A stretch of 64,000 bases of DNA, from contig NZ_CATYWO010000001.1 of NCBI RefSeq assembly GCF_958405655.1, positions 1,054,001 through 1,118,000 on the forward strand, read 5' to 3'. Below are positions 8,606 to 17,757 of the stretch, piece by piece (the stretch's first letter is position 1; every line of letters begins with the position of its first letter). Origin of the DNA: Ralstonia condita (GTDB lineage: Bacteria; Pseudomonadota; Gammaproteobacteria; Burkholderiales; Burkholderiaceae). A model generated the notes under the pieces. The model ran no database searches and was not told the origin of the DNA. It worked only from the letters and a program-made list of their open reading frames with translations. Made by a program: the position numbers and the translations under genes.

Positions 8606-9475
8606 TTACGCCGCCGGCGAAGCTCCCTCAGCAACGCGTTCCGCGGCTTCCAGCGTGTTGATCAGCAGCATGGTGATGGTCATCGGCCCGACGCCGCCGG
8701 GCACCGGGGTGATGTAGCCGGCGACTTCCTTCACACCCGCAAAATCGACGTCGCCGCACAGCTTGCCCGCGTCGTCCCGGTTCATGCCCACGTCGATGAC
8801 GACGGCGCCCGGCTTGACCATGTCAGCCGTGATGATATTGCGGCGGCCGACCGCGGCCACGATGATGTCGGCCTCGCGGGTGTGCGCGGCCAGGTCGCGC
8901 GTCTTGCTGTTGCAGATGGTGATGGTGGCGCCGGCCTGCAGGAGCAGCATGGCCATCGGCTTGCCGACAATGTTCGATGCACCCACCACGACTGCGTTGG
9001 CACCGCGCACCGGATAGTTGATCGACTCCAGCATCTTCATGCAGCCATACGGCGTGCACGGACGGAATAGCGGGGCACCTGTCATCAAGGCGCCGGCGTT
9101 GGCGATGTGGAAGCCGTCGACGTCCTTCTCGGGTGCGATGGCTTCGAGCACCTTGTGGCTGTCGATGTGCTTGGGCAGCGGAAGCTGAACCAGGATGCCG
9201 TGGATGCGCGGGTCGCGGTTCAGGGCGTCGATGCGGCCGAGCAGGTCGGCTTCGGTCAGATCAGCCGGGTAGCGATCGAAGACGGAGAGGAAGCCGTTGT
9301 CTTCGCACGCCTTGATCTTGTTGCGCACGTAAACCTGGCTGGCCGGGTCTTCGCCGACGAGGATGACGGCGAGGCCGGGCTGGTGGCCCCGTGCGGTAAG
9401 GGCAGCGGCACGTTGCGCGGCTTCTGCGCGAAGTTGCTTGGCAAGCGCGTTGCCGTCGATGAGTTGGGCGGTCAT
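8606..9475 (-). CDS. folD: Methylenetetrahydrofolate dehydrogenase/cyclohydrolase
   Basis: 289-residue bifunctional enzyme converting 5,10-methylene-THF to 10-formyl-THF (NADP-dependent dehydrogenase plus cyclohydrolase) in one-carbon metabolism. Signatures: PGLAVILVGEDPASQVYVRNK (catalytic Lys region), GILVQLPLPKHID, PCTPYGCMKML, the Rossmann motif VVGASNIVGKPM, and the C-terminal ITPVPGGVGPMTI. Complete and of usual length. The start at 9475 (MTAQLIDG) fits the family; eight extra codons upstream do not. A perfect TATAAT lies about 30 bases upstream on the minus strand. The gene is followed by a strong terminator. Confidence 0.97.
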   Translation of the reverse strand: MTAQLIDGNALAKQLRAEAAQRAAALTARGHQPGLAVILVGEDPASQVYVRNKIKACEDNGFLSVFDRYPADLTEADLLGRIDALNRDPRIHGILVQLPLPKHIDSHKVLEAIAPEKDVDGFHIANAGALMTGAPLFRPCTPYGCMKMLESINYPVRGANAVVVGASNIVGKPMAMLLLQAGATITICNSKTRDLAAHTREADIIVAAVGRRNIITADMVKPGAVVIDVGMNRDDAGKLCGDVDFAGVKEVAGYITPVPGGVGPMTITMLLINTLEAAERVAEGASPAA

Positions 9476-9505
9476 GTCTGGGCGGAGGAGGGAGGGCAAA
9501 CCGCG

Positions 9506-9511
9506 ATTATA
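9506..9511 (-). promoter_or_regulatory. Probable -10 box of folD
   Basis: TATAAT on the minus strand, 31 bases before the folD ATG. No good -35 is visible at 16-18 bases, so the promoter assignment rests on the -10 alone. Confidence 0.4.
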
Positions 9512-9559
9512 AATCGGCGCCTCCTTTCCGGCCGCCCTGCCGCCCGTTTTCCGGACGCG

Positions 9560-10195
9560 TCAGGCGTTGCGCGACAGGGCCAGGCGCAGCAGGTCGGCCA
9601 CCGTGTTCACGTTCAGCTTTTCCATGATGTTGGCGCGGTGCGCCTCCACCGTCTTGATGGAAATGCCCAGATCGTCGGCGATCTGCTTGTTGAGGCGGCC
9701 GGCCACGATGCGTTCGAGCACCTGCTGCTCGCGTGTGGTCAGGCGGCTGAGCAAGTCCTTGGCCGCCTGCTGTTCGCGGGCGGCAGAATCCTCCGTGCGT
9801 GCCTTGCTGAGCATGCGTTCGACCAGCTCGCGCAGTTCCGATTCGTCGAACGGCTTCTCGATGAAATCGACCGCGCCTTTCTTCATGGTCGACACGGCCA
9901 GCGGCACGTCTCCGTGGCCCGTGACGAACACGATGGGCATGCGGCTGTTCTCGGCCAGCAGGCGATCCTGCAGTTCGGGGCCGCTCATGCCTTGCATGCG
10001 CACGTCGAGGATCAGGCAACCGACGCCTTCGCCGCGCTTGTCGTCGACCAAGAATTCTTCAGCGCTGCGATAGGTGCGCACCGTGTAACCGTTGCCTTCC
10101 AGCAGCCACGTCAATGAGTCACGCATGGCCTCATCGTCGTCGACGACGAATACGGTTTCGTTGCGCGGAGCAACTGCAGCGGGCGTTGTACTCAT
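9560..10195 (-). CDS. FixJ-like two-component response regulator
   Basis: 211 residues. The receiver domain (about 14-125) has the acidic pair near DDDEAMRDS, the phospho-acceptor Asp64 in LILDVRMQG, Thr/Lys switch residues (FVTGHGD, EKPF). The C-terminal LuxR/FixJ helix-turn-helix runs about 145-208 (LTTREQQVLERIVAGRLNKQ, SIKTVEAHRANIMEKL). The order and length match FixJ/TodT/TtrR-type activators. It lies 60 bases downstream of its sensor kinase on the same strand, so the two form an operon; they are divergent from aceE. Its target genes are not known; control of the neighbouring pyruvate dehydrogenase genes is possible but unproven. Confidence 0.9.
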   Translation of the reverse strand: MSTTPAAVAPRNETVFVVDDDEAMRDSLTWLLEGNGYTVRTYRSAEEFLVDDKRGEGVGCLILDVRMQGMSGPELQDRLLAENSRMPIVFVTGHGDVPLAVSTMKKGAVDFIEKPFDESELRELVERMLSKARTEDSAAREQQAAKDLLSRLTTREQQVLERIVAGRLNKQIADDLGISIKTVEAHRANIMEKLNVNTVADLLRLALSRNA

Positions 10196-10255
10196 GGAGG
10201 AGTCCTCGGTCTACGTTCTACGTTATATAAACGATGTACTGCGAATAACCGCCCA

Positions 10256-12823
10256 TCACAGCGGATTCAACGGCAGGATGATTTTAAACGTACAGCCGAT
10301 CCCGTCTGCATTGTTTTCCACCCAAAGCCTGCCAAGGTGCGATTCTATGATGGAGCGGCAAATATTGAGCCCCATACCCATGCCGTCGGACTTGGTGCTG
10401 AAGAAGGGCTCGAACAGGCGTTCCTTGGTGCTGTCATCCACGCCTGGTCCCTGGTCGATGACCTCGATCAACACCGAGTTTTCCGGGTCGTGGACGAGCT
10501 TCGCATGCAGCCGCAGGACGCTTGCAGCGCGCAGGCGAGGATGGGCGGCCATGGCTTCCGCCGCGTTCTTGAGCAGGTTGACGAGCACCTGTTCGATCAG
10601 CACGGGGTCTACGTACAGGTGCGGCACATCGCCCGGCAAGCGGGTCAGGATCGTGATGCCACGCCGGGTGGCTTCCAGCTCGGCCAGGCCGACCGCGTCG
10701 GCCACGATCTCGCGCAGATCGGATTCGCGGCGCTGCGGCTGGCTGCGTTTCACGAAGCCGCGGATGCGCTGGATGATGGTGCCCGCGCGCACCGCCTGCG
10801 CTGACGTTTTCTCCAGCACTGGGATCAGCTCTTCGGGCGTGCTGCGTCCGCTCTTGAGACGGCCGACCGCACCCATGCAGTAGTTGTTGATCGCGGCCAG
10901 CGGCTGGTTCAACTCATGGGCAAGGGACGATGCCATTTCTCCCATGGTGGTCAGTCGGCTGGTGAACTGCAGGCGCTCTTCATGCTGGCGCGTCATTTCT
11001 TCGGCCGCCTTGCGCACCGTGATGTCGGTCGCGATCTGCATCTGGGCGAGGTGGCCATCGACCCATTGGATGTAGCGGCGGCGCACTTCGAACCACTTCT
11101 GCATCGACGGCACGTAGATTTCACGTGCGTCGGCTGCATGGGGCGTCAGCTCAGAGGCCGGCAGGCCGGCGTACGCATCCACCAGGTCGAGCGCATCGCT
11201 GGAAACATCCTCCGTGTTGACGTCATTGCCGGAGAGCTGCAAGTGGCCGAACGCCTCCCAGCCGAAGAGCTGGCGGTAGTAGCGGTTGGCGAACAGCAAT
11301 TCGGCCTTGTCGGTGGAGAGCACCGAGACGGCGGCGTCGAGGCTTTCCAGCACGGTCGTGAAGCGATCATGCGCTGCGGCCAGATCTTCCCGCGCGCGTT
11401 TGGGCTCGGTGATGTCGGTCACGGAGCTCATCCAGCCGGTATGCCGGCCGCGCGCGTCGATCAGCGGCGATACATACATGCGCGCATAGAAGCTCGTGCC
11501 GTCACGGCGCATCATGCGCAGCTCCATGCCGTTGGCGGGGGCCTTGCCGCGCAGCGTGAGCTCGATGTGCTTCTGCATTTCGCCGATCTCGTTGGGCGGC
11601 CAATACGGGAAGGGCGGCATGCGGCCGACCAGTTCTGCTTCCGTCCAGCCGATCATGCGGCAGAACGCAGGGTTGACATAGGTGATGCGGCCGTTGAGAT
11701 CGAGCGCGCGCATGCCGATCACCATGGAGTTCTCCATCGCGCGGCGGAACGAGGTTTCCGCCAGCAGCGCGCGCTGTGCCTCGGAGCGCCGGCTGGTGTG
11801 ACGCCACACGCTCCACAGGCTCCAGATGACGAAACACGACAGCCCTGCCACCAGCCACATCAGCATGTTGTTGGGCAGGTTGGATGGGGCCGGATACGCC
11901 TCGGCCCGCAGCGACAGCGAATGCCCCGGCGGGTCGAGCAGCACTTCGTACGATGCCGCCGCCTTGGGCACCGGCCGCAATGACGTACTCGCACGGATGA
12001 CGTTGTTCTTGTCGACCAGCGAGAAGCGGTAGCGGTCCGTCAGCTCGCCAGGCAGGAGTTGCGTGAGGATGCCCGTGACGGAGTACATGGCGCCCACGGT
12101 GCCGAGGAACTCGTTGTCGCGCACGATGGGCACCTCCATGAGCATGAAGCTCTCGCCACGCTCGTTCTGGATCGGACGCGAGTAGACGGGCCGCTGGGTT
12201 TCGCGTGCGGCATCGTAGGCGGATTGGATCTCGGGCTCGAGCGGATGCTCGCGCGTCTCCCGCACGCGCGTGACGAACTCTGAATTGGCGGGAAAAGCCC
12301 AGCGCGGGCGGCGCGTGGCGTCGAGCCAATTGATGAAGACCAGCTCGGGGTTTTCGCGCAGCAACTGGCGGGCTGCATCGCGATAGGCACTCGGATCGAG
12401 CTGCGCGGCGCCGATGTCACGAGCCAGCGCTGCGACCTGATCCTGATTGCTTTGCAGGGAGAGCCGCACCTTCTGCTCGGCCCAAGCGGCGTCGCGGTAG
12501 AGGGCGTCGCGTTGCTGCTGCACTTCCGTGGCATGCAGCTGATAGAGGATGAAGATCATCGCGCCGGCAAACAGGACGATCGCCACCAAAGGGATGAACA
12601 TGAACCAGTTGGTCGACCACAGCCGCCCCAGGCGCGTCAGCCACAGACGACGGGGCACGTTCGGGCGCACGCCGTCATCGGGCGGAAGCTCCGGCGCGGG
12701 CACCGGGACAGGCACGACGGATACCGAAGGCTCGGCCGCGGCCGATTCCTTTGAGGCGTGGGAGGGGGCAAGCATGATGGGCGGACGAACGCCGGAATTC
12801 TGAGGAGGAAAAGGAGTGGACAT
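10256..12823 (-). CDS. PAS-domain membrane sensor histidine kinase
   Basis: 855-residue inner-membrane sensor. An N-terminal cytoplasmic Pro/Val-rich tail (about 35-55) is followed by TM1 (about 74-94), a periplasmic sensor region of roughly 230 residues, TM2 (about 330-350), two PAS domains (about 375-490 and 500-600), a HisKA domain with phospho-acceptor His636 in SLAHELNQPLAAI, and an HATPase domain with N box NLLKNAAEAM, G1 DQGPGV and G2 GMGMGLNI. The FixL/DctB-like kinase core suits the FixJ-like partner downstream. The ATG at 12823 has a weak ribosome site; an internal ATG at codon 17 is an alternative. The ligand is unknown; the first PAS lacks the obvious FixL haem-ligand context, so oxygen sensing should not be assumed. 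Confidence 0.88.
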   Translation of the reverse strand: MSTPFPPQNSGVRPPIMLAPSHASKESAAAEPSVSVVPVPVPAPELPPDDGVRPNVPRRLWLTRLGRLWSTNWFMFIPLVAIVLFAGAMIFILYQLHATEVQQQRDALYRDAAWAEQKVRLSLQSNQDQVAALARDIGAAQLDPSAYRDAARQLLRENPELVFINWLDATRRPRWAFPANSEFVTRVRETREHPLEPEIQSAYDAARETQRPVYSRPIQNERGESFMLMEVPIVRDNEFLGTVGAMYSVTGILTQLLPGELTDRYRFSLVDKNNVIRASTSLRPVPKAAASYEVLLDPPGHSLSLRAEAYPAPSNLPNNMLMWLVAGLSCFVIWSLWSVWRHTSRRSEAQRALLAETSFRRAMENSMVIGMRALDLNGRITYVNPAFCRMIGWTEAELVGRMPPFPYWPPNEIGEMQKHIELTLRGKAPANGMELRMMRRDGTSFYARMYVSPLIDARGRHTGWMSSVTDITEPKRAREDLAAAHDRFTTVLESLDAAVSVLSTDKAELLFANRYYRQLFGWEAFGHLQLSGNDVNTEDVSSDALDLVDAYAGLPASELTPHAADAREIYVPSMQKWFEVRRRYIQWVDGHLAQMQIATDITVRKAAEEMTRQHEERLQFTSRLTTMGEMASSLAHELNQPLAAINNYCMGAVGRLKSGRSTPEELIPVLEKTSAQAVRAGTIIQRIRGFVKRSQPQRRESDLREIVADAVGLAELEATRRGITILTRLPGDVPHLYVDPVLIEQVLVNLLKNAAEAMAAHPRLRAASVLRLHAKLVHDPENSVLIEVIDQGPGVDDSTKERLFEPFFSTKSDGMGMGLNICRSIIESHLGRLWVENNADGIGCTFKIILPLNPL

Positions 12824-13005
12824 CTGTGCAACTGCGCAAAACCTAGTGTAACGGCAATCAACTTGCGCGTCGCTTGGGGAAACCGCTTGGTAAGGGTGGC
12901 GGGAATGGGGCGAAATTGCTGCGGTGCAGCGTCAAAAGTGCTTTGTTTTGCGTCGCCACAATATTCCGCATTATAAAAAACCATATCGCAATTTGAAAAT
13001 TCCGC

Positions 13006-13035
13006 TTGTATTGCGTTTGGGGGTGCCCATAGAAT
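13006..13035 (+). promoter_or_regulatory. Probable sigma-70 promoter of aceE
   Basis: TTGTAT (13006-13011), 18-base spacer, TAGAAT (13030-13035), about 100 bases before the aceE start. An AT-rich stretch immediately upstream (12960-13000) could act as an UP element. This lies in the 313-base divergent region between the sensor kinase and aceE; the rest of that region shows nothing else I can assign. Confidence 0.5.
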
Positions 13036-13136
13036 CAGCGCAAAAGTCGGGGTGGTCCTGTGCGTGCGATCGCGCGTGCCGTCGGGACGCCTCCCAAGAG
13101 ACGCATCAAACGTTACTGCTACCCAAGGAGACCGCC

Positions 13137-15827
13137 ATGTCGGCCGTACCAGAGCAAGTCCTGGGCGCCACGCGCGCCAGCGACGTCGATCCCCAGGAAA
13201 CCAAGGAATGGCTGGAGGCGCTGCAAGGCGTCATCGGCGCGGAAGGCCCGCAGCGCGCGGCATTCCTCCTTGACAAGCAGATCGAGTACGCACGCATCAA
13301 TGGCGTGACCTCGCCGCTGCATGCAGAAACCCCTTATATCAATACGATCCCGGTGGAGAACCAGGACCGCATTCCCGGCGACCAGGAAATCGAGCACCGC
13401 ATCCGCTCGTACACGCGCTGGAACGCCATGGCGATGGTCCTGCGCGCCAACAAGGACACCAACGTCGGCGGTCACATCTCGTCGTTTGCCTCGGCTGCCA
13501 CGCTGTACGACGTCGGGTACAACCACTTCTGGCACGCCCCGTCGGACAAGCACGGCGGCGACCTGGTCTTCGTGCAGGGCCACTCTGCGCCGGGGGTGTA
13601 CTCGCGCGCTTTCCTGCTGGGCCGTCTGAGCGAGGAACAACTCGACAGCTTCCGTCAGGAAGTCGACGGCAAGGGCATCTCGTCGTATCCGCATCCGTGG
13701 CTGATGCCGGATTTCTGGCAGTTCCCGACCGTGTCGATGGGCTTGGGTCCGATCATGGCGATCTACCAGGCGCGCTTCACCAAGTACCTGGCTAGCCGTG
13801 GCCTGATCCAGAACTGGGAAAACCGCAAGGTCTGGGCCTTCCTGGGCGATGGCGAAACCGACGAGCCAGAGTCGCTGGGCGCGATCGGCATGGCCGGCCG
13901 TGAAAAGCTGGACAACCTCGTCTTTGTGATCAACTGCAACCTGCAGCGCCTGGACGGCCCGGTGCGCGGTAACGGCAAGATCATTCAAGAGCTGGAATCG
14001 GAATTCCGCGGCGCGGGTTGGAACGTCATCAAGGTCATCTGGGGCAGTCGCTGGGATCAACTGCTCGCCCGCGACACCAAGGGCCTGTTGATGAGCCGCA
14101 TGATGGAATGCGTGGACGGCGAATACCAGACCTTCAAGTCCAAGAACGGCGCCTACGTGCGTGAGTTCTTCTTCAACACGCCCGAACTCAAGGCGATGGT
14201 GGCCGACTGGTCCGACGCCGACATCTGGGCGCTGAACCGCGGCGGTCATGATCCGCACAAGATCTTCGCGGCGTTCAAGGCGGCGACCGAGCACAAGGGC
14301 CAGCCGACGGTCATTCTGGCTAAGACCATCAAGGGTTACGGCATGGGCGAGGCTGGCGAGGCGATGAATATCGCCCACCAGCAGAAGAAGATGCCGGTGG
14401 ACGCCATCCGCAAGCTGCGCGATCGCTTCAACATCCCGGTTGCCGACGATCAGCTCGAGCACGTTCCGTACGTCAAGTTCGAAGAAGGCTCGAAGGAACT
14501 CGAATACATGCGCAAGGCGCGCATGGACCTGGGCGGCTACCTGCCGGCCCGTCGCCAGAAGGCCGACCCGCTGCAGATTCCGGCGCTGGCCGCGTTCGAC
14601 GCATTGCTCAAGGCCACCGGCGAAGGCCGTGAAGTGTCCACGACGATGGCGTTCGTGCGCATTCTGAACATCCTGCTGAAGGACAAGAACATCGGTAAGC
14701 ACGTCGTGCCCATCGTGCCCGATGAGTCGCGCACGTTCGGCATGGAAGGCCTGTTCCGCCAGGTTGGTATCTGGAACCAGGAAGGCCAGAAGTACGTGCC
14801 GCAGGATCACGACCAACTGATGTTCTACAAGGAATCGCAGACGGGTCAGGTGCTGCAGGAAGGCATCAACGAAGCCGGCGCCATGTGCGACTGGATTGCC
14901 GCCGCCACGTCGTATTCGACGCATGGCGTGGCGATGATCCCGTTCTACATCTACTACTCGATGTTCGGCATCCAGCGTATCGGCGACCTCTGCTGGGCCG
15001 CTGGCGACATGCGCTCGCGCGGCTTCCTGCTGGGCGGCACCGCAGGCCGTACCACGCTGAACGGCGAAGGCCTGCAGCACGAAGACGGCCACTCGCACGT
15101 GTACCACGCTGCTATCCCGAACTGCATTTCGTATGACCCGACCTTCCAGTACGAACTGGCGGTGGTGATGCAAGACGGCCTGCGTCGCATGTATGTGGAG
15201 CAAGAAGACGTCTATTACTACCTGACGGTGATGAACGAAAACTACGAGCACCCCGAAATGCCGGCGGGTGTCGAGGCGGACATCATCAAGGGGATGTATC
15301 AGTTCAAGAAGGGCGTCGAGAACAGCAACGCACCGCGCGTGCAACTTCTGGGCTCGGGCACGATCTTCCGTGAGGTGATTGCTGCGGCCGAGCTGCTGAA
15401 GAAGGACTGGGGCGTCGAATCCGACCTGTGGGGCTGCCCGAGCTTTACCGAGCTGGCCCGCGAAGGCAACGCCACCGCGCGCTGGAACCTGCTCAACCCG
15501 ACGGCTCCGCAACGCGAGTCGCACGTCGAGAAGCTGCTCAAGAACGCACGCGGTCCGGTCATCGCATCGACCGACTATGTTCGTACCTTCGCCGAGCAGA
15601 TCCGCGCCTTTGTGCCGCGTCGCTACGTGGTGCTGGGCACCGACGGCTTCGGCCGCTCGGATACCCGCGAGAAGCTGCGTCACTTCTTCGAGGTGGACCG
15701 CTACTGGGTGACGGTCGCGTCGCTCAAGGCGCTCGCCGACGAAGGCGTGCTGCCGCGCGAAAAGGTGGCCGAGGCACTGAAGAAGTACAACCTCGATCCG
15801 AACAAGCCCAACCCGATGACCGTATAA
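13137..15827 (+). CDS. aceE: Pyruvate dehydrogenase E1 component (homodimeric)
   Basis: 896-residue thiamine-diphosphate-dependent E1p that decarboxylates pyruvate and passes the acetyl group to the lipoyl domains of AceF. The homodimeric type is shown by the single long chain, GGHISSFASAATLYDVGYNHFW at the substrate channel, the ThDP motif beginning GDGETDEPES and ending near INCNLQRLDGPVRGNGKI, and the C-terminal GTDGFGRSDTREKLR. Length matches E. coli AceE (887). The ATG at 13137 follows AAGGAGACC. First gene of the aceE-aceF-BPH-lpdA cluster; no pdhR is adjacent, and the divergent neighbour is a two-component system. Confidence 0.97.
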   Translation: MSAVPEQVLGATRASDVDPQETKEWLEALQGVIGAEGPQRAAFLLDKQIEYARINGVTSPLHAETPYINTIPVENQDRIPGDQEIEHRIRSYTRWNAMAMVLRANKDTNVGGHISSFASAATLYDVGYNHFWHAPSDKHGGDLVFVQGHSAPGVYSRAFLLGRLSEEQLDSFRQEVDGKGISSYPHPWLMPDFWQFPTVSMGLGPIMAIYQARFTKYLASRGLIQNWENRKVWAFLGDGETDEPESLGAIGMAGREKLDNLVFVINCNLQRLDGPVRGNGKIIQELESEFRGAGWNVIKVIWGSRWDQLLARDTKGLLMSRMMECVDGEYQTFKSKNGAYVREFFFNTPELKAMVADWSDADIWALNRGGHDPHKIFAAFKAATEHKGQPTVILAKTIKGYGMGEAGEAMNIAHQQKKMPVDAIRKLRDRFNIPVADDQLEHVPYVKFEEGSKELEYMRKARMDLGGYLPARRQKADPLQIPALAAFDALLKATGEGREVSTTMAFVRILNILLKDKNIGKHVVPIVPDESRTFGMEGLFRQVGIWNQEGQKYVPQDHDQLMFYKESQTGQVLQEGINEAGAMCDWIAAATSYSTHGVAMIPFYIYYSMFGIQRIGDLCWAAGDMRSRGFLLGGTAGRTTLNGEGLQHEDGHSHVYHAAIPNCISYDPTFQYELAVVMQDGLRRMYVEQEDVYYYLTVMNENYEHPEMPAGVEADIIKGMYQFKKGVENSNAPRVQLLGSGTIFREVIAAAELLKKDWGVESDLWGCPSFTELAREGNATARWNLLNPTAPQRESHVEKLLKNARGPVIASTDYVRTFAEQIRAFVPRRYVVLGTDGFGRSDTREKLRHFFEVDRYWVTVASLKALADEGVLPREKVAEALKKYNLDPNKPNPMTV

Positions 15828-15978
15828 CGGAGCCGCCGGGCGCGCGGGTTGCGTCCCGGCCGGGCACCGCCCCGACAGACTTTCGCCTAGTGTATTTGCG
15901 TGCACGATGCGGTAGCCTGCCGGGCAGCGCGTGTCTACCGCCGGACGCGCTCGCCGCCAGACCTCTGGAGACAGAAGA

Positions 15979-17652
15979 ATGAGTCAAGTCGTAGAAATCA
16001 AGGTGCCGGACATCGGCGACTACAAAGACGTCCCGGTGATCGAAGTGCTGGTCAAGGCGGGCGATACCGTCAACGCCGAGGATTCGCTGGTCACGCTGGA
16101 GTCGGACAAGGCGACCATGGACGTGCCCTCGCCCAAGAGCGGCGTCGTCAAGGAAGTGAAGATCAAGGTGGGCGACACCGTGTCGGAAGGCTCGCTGGTG
16201 CTGCTGCTCGAAGAGCAGGGCGCCGCCGCCGCGCCGGCCCCTGCGCCGCAAGCTGCACCCGCACCGGCTCCGGTCGCTGCTGCACCGGCGCCCGCGCCCA
16301 TAGCACAAGCCCCGGCCCCTGCGCCGGCTGCCGCAGGTGGCGGCACCGTTGAAGTGAAGGTGCCGGACATTGGCGACTACACCGACGTGCCGGTCATCGA
16401 GATCAGCGTGAAGGTGGGCGACAAGGTGGAAGCCGAGCAGTCGCTGATCACGCTCGAGTCGGACAAGGCCACGATGGATGTGCCTTCGCCGGCCGCTGGT
16501 GTCGTCAAGGAAATCCGCGTGAAGGTTGGCGATGCCGTATCGCAAGGCACGCTGATCGTCGTGCTGGAAGGTGCTGGCGGCGCTGCTGCTGCACCGGCAC
16601 CTGCACAGGCTCCAGCCCCGGCCCCGGTTGCCGCTGCACCGAGCCCGGCCCCGGCGGCTGCGCCCGCAGCTGCTCCGGCCGCAGCGCCCGCTACGTACAC
16701 CGCCGATACGGTTGGTACGGTGGGCAAGGCCGCGCACGCCAGCCCGTCGGTGCGCAAGTACGCGCGTGAGCTGGGCGTGGACGTCCACCTCGTTGGCGGC
16801 ACGGGCCCGAAAAACCGCATCACGCAGGAAGACGTGCAGCGCTACGTCAAGGGCGTGATGAGTGGCCAGGCCGCGGCGCCTGGCAAGGCTGCGGCGGGTG
16901 CGCCGGCCGGTGGTGGCGAGCTGAACCTGCTGCCGTGGCCGAAGGTCGACTTCACCAAGTTCGGCCCGATCGATCCGAAGCCGCTGTCGCGCATCAAGAA
17001 GATTTCGGGTGCAAACCTGCACCGCAACTGGGTCATGATCCCGCACGTCACCAACAACGACGAAGCGGACATCACCGAGCTGGAAGCCTTCCGCGTGCAG
17101 ATGAACAAGGACCACGAAAAGGCCGGCGTGAAGTTCACGATGCTGGCGTTCGTGATCAAGGCAGTCGTTGGTGCGCTCAAAAAATTCCCGACCTTCAACG
17201 CGAGCCTGGACGGCGACAACCTCGTCTTCAAGCAGTATTTCCACATCGGCTTTGCGGCCGATACGCCCAACGGGCTGGTGGTGCCGGTGATTCGCGATGC
17301 GGACAAGAAGGGCCTGATCGACATCGCCAAGGAAATGGCGGACCTGTCGAAGGCTGCCCGCGAAGGCAAGCTCAAGCCGGACCAGATGCAGGGCGGCTGC
17401 TTCTCGATCTCTTCGCTGGGTGGTATTGGCGGCACGAACTTCACGCCGATCATCAACGCACCGGAAGTGGCGATCCTGGGCCTGTCGCGCGGCTATCAGA
17501 AGCCGGTTTGGGACGGCAAGCAATTCGTGCCGCGCCTGACGCTGCCACTGTCGCTGTCGTACGATCACCGCGTGATCGACGGCGCGGAGGCTGCGCGCTT
17601 CAACGCGTATCTGGCCAGCGTGCTGGCGGACTTCCGCCGCGTCAGCCTGTAA
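15979..17652 (+). CDS. aceF: Dihydrolipoamide acetyltransferase E2 (two lipoyl domains)
   Basis: 557-residue E2 core of the pyruvate dehydrogenase complex; it transfers acetyl from lipoamide to CoA. Domain order: lipoyl 1 (about 1-80, Lys44 in ESDKATMD), Ala/Pro linker, lipoyl 2 (about 122-197, Lys163 in the same motif), second Ala/Pro linker, peripheral-subunit-binding domain (about 253-291, ASPSVRKYARELG), and the catalytic domain ending with SYDHRVIDGAEA (catalytic His/Asp). E. coli AceF has three lipoyl domains; two is usual in this bacterial group. The start follows CTGGAGACAGAAG. The 151-base gap from aceE suggests possible processing or an extra signal, but no terminator is evident. 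Confidence 0.97.
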   Translation: MSQVVEIKVPDIGDYKDVPVIEVLVKAGDTVNAEDSLVTLESDKATMDVPSPKSGVVKEVKIKVGDTVSEGSLVLLLEEQGAAAAPAPAPQAAPAPAPVAAAPAPAPIAQAPAPAPAAAGGGTVEVKVPDIGDYTDVPVIEISVKVGDKVEAEQSLITLESDKATMDVPSPAAGVVKEIRVKVGDAVSQGTLIVVLEGAGGAAAAPAPAQAPAPAPVAAAPSPAPAAAPAAAPAAAPATYTADTVGTVGKAAHASPSVRKYARELGVDVHLVGGTGPKNRITQEDVQRYVKGVMSGQAAAPGKAAAGAPAGGGELNLLPWPKVDFTKFGPIDPKPLSRIKKISGANLHRNWVMIPHVTNNDEADITELEAFRVQMNKDHEKAGVKFTMLAFVIKAVVGALKKFPTFNASLDGDNLVFKQYFHIGFAADTPNGLVVPVIRDADKKGLIDIAKEMADLSKAAREGKLKPDQMQGGCFSISSLGGIGGTNFTPIINAPEVAILGLSRGYQKPVWDGKQFVPRLTLPLSLSYDHRVIDGAEAARFNAYLASVLADFRRVSL

Positions 17653-17757
17653 GCCCACGCGGGCTCGGCACGCATCTGGCTTCGAGCCTGTGCGTGCCGG
17701 CCCGCATGGGTTTGCAGCGGTCGGCGGACTGGTCAGTGGACTGATGGCGAGGACGAC

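Noticed and set aside
13119..15905. A 928-codon open frame antisense to aceE
   Set aside because: It mirrors a strongly conserved enzyme, its translation is His/Arg/Val-rich with no family resemblance and there is no ribosome site. Long antisense frames are common in high-GC coding DNA with strong third-position bias.
16210..16690. Ala/Pro-coding repeats in aceF (and similar in lpdA) as possible DNA repeats
   Set aside because: They are the flexible linkers between lipoyl domains; degeneracy at codon third positions shows selection on protein composition, not on DNA repetition.
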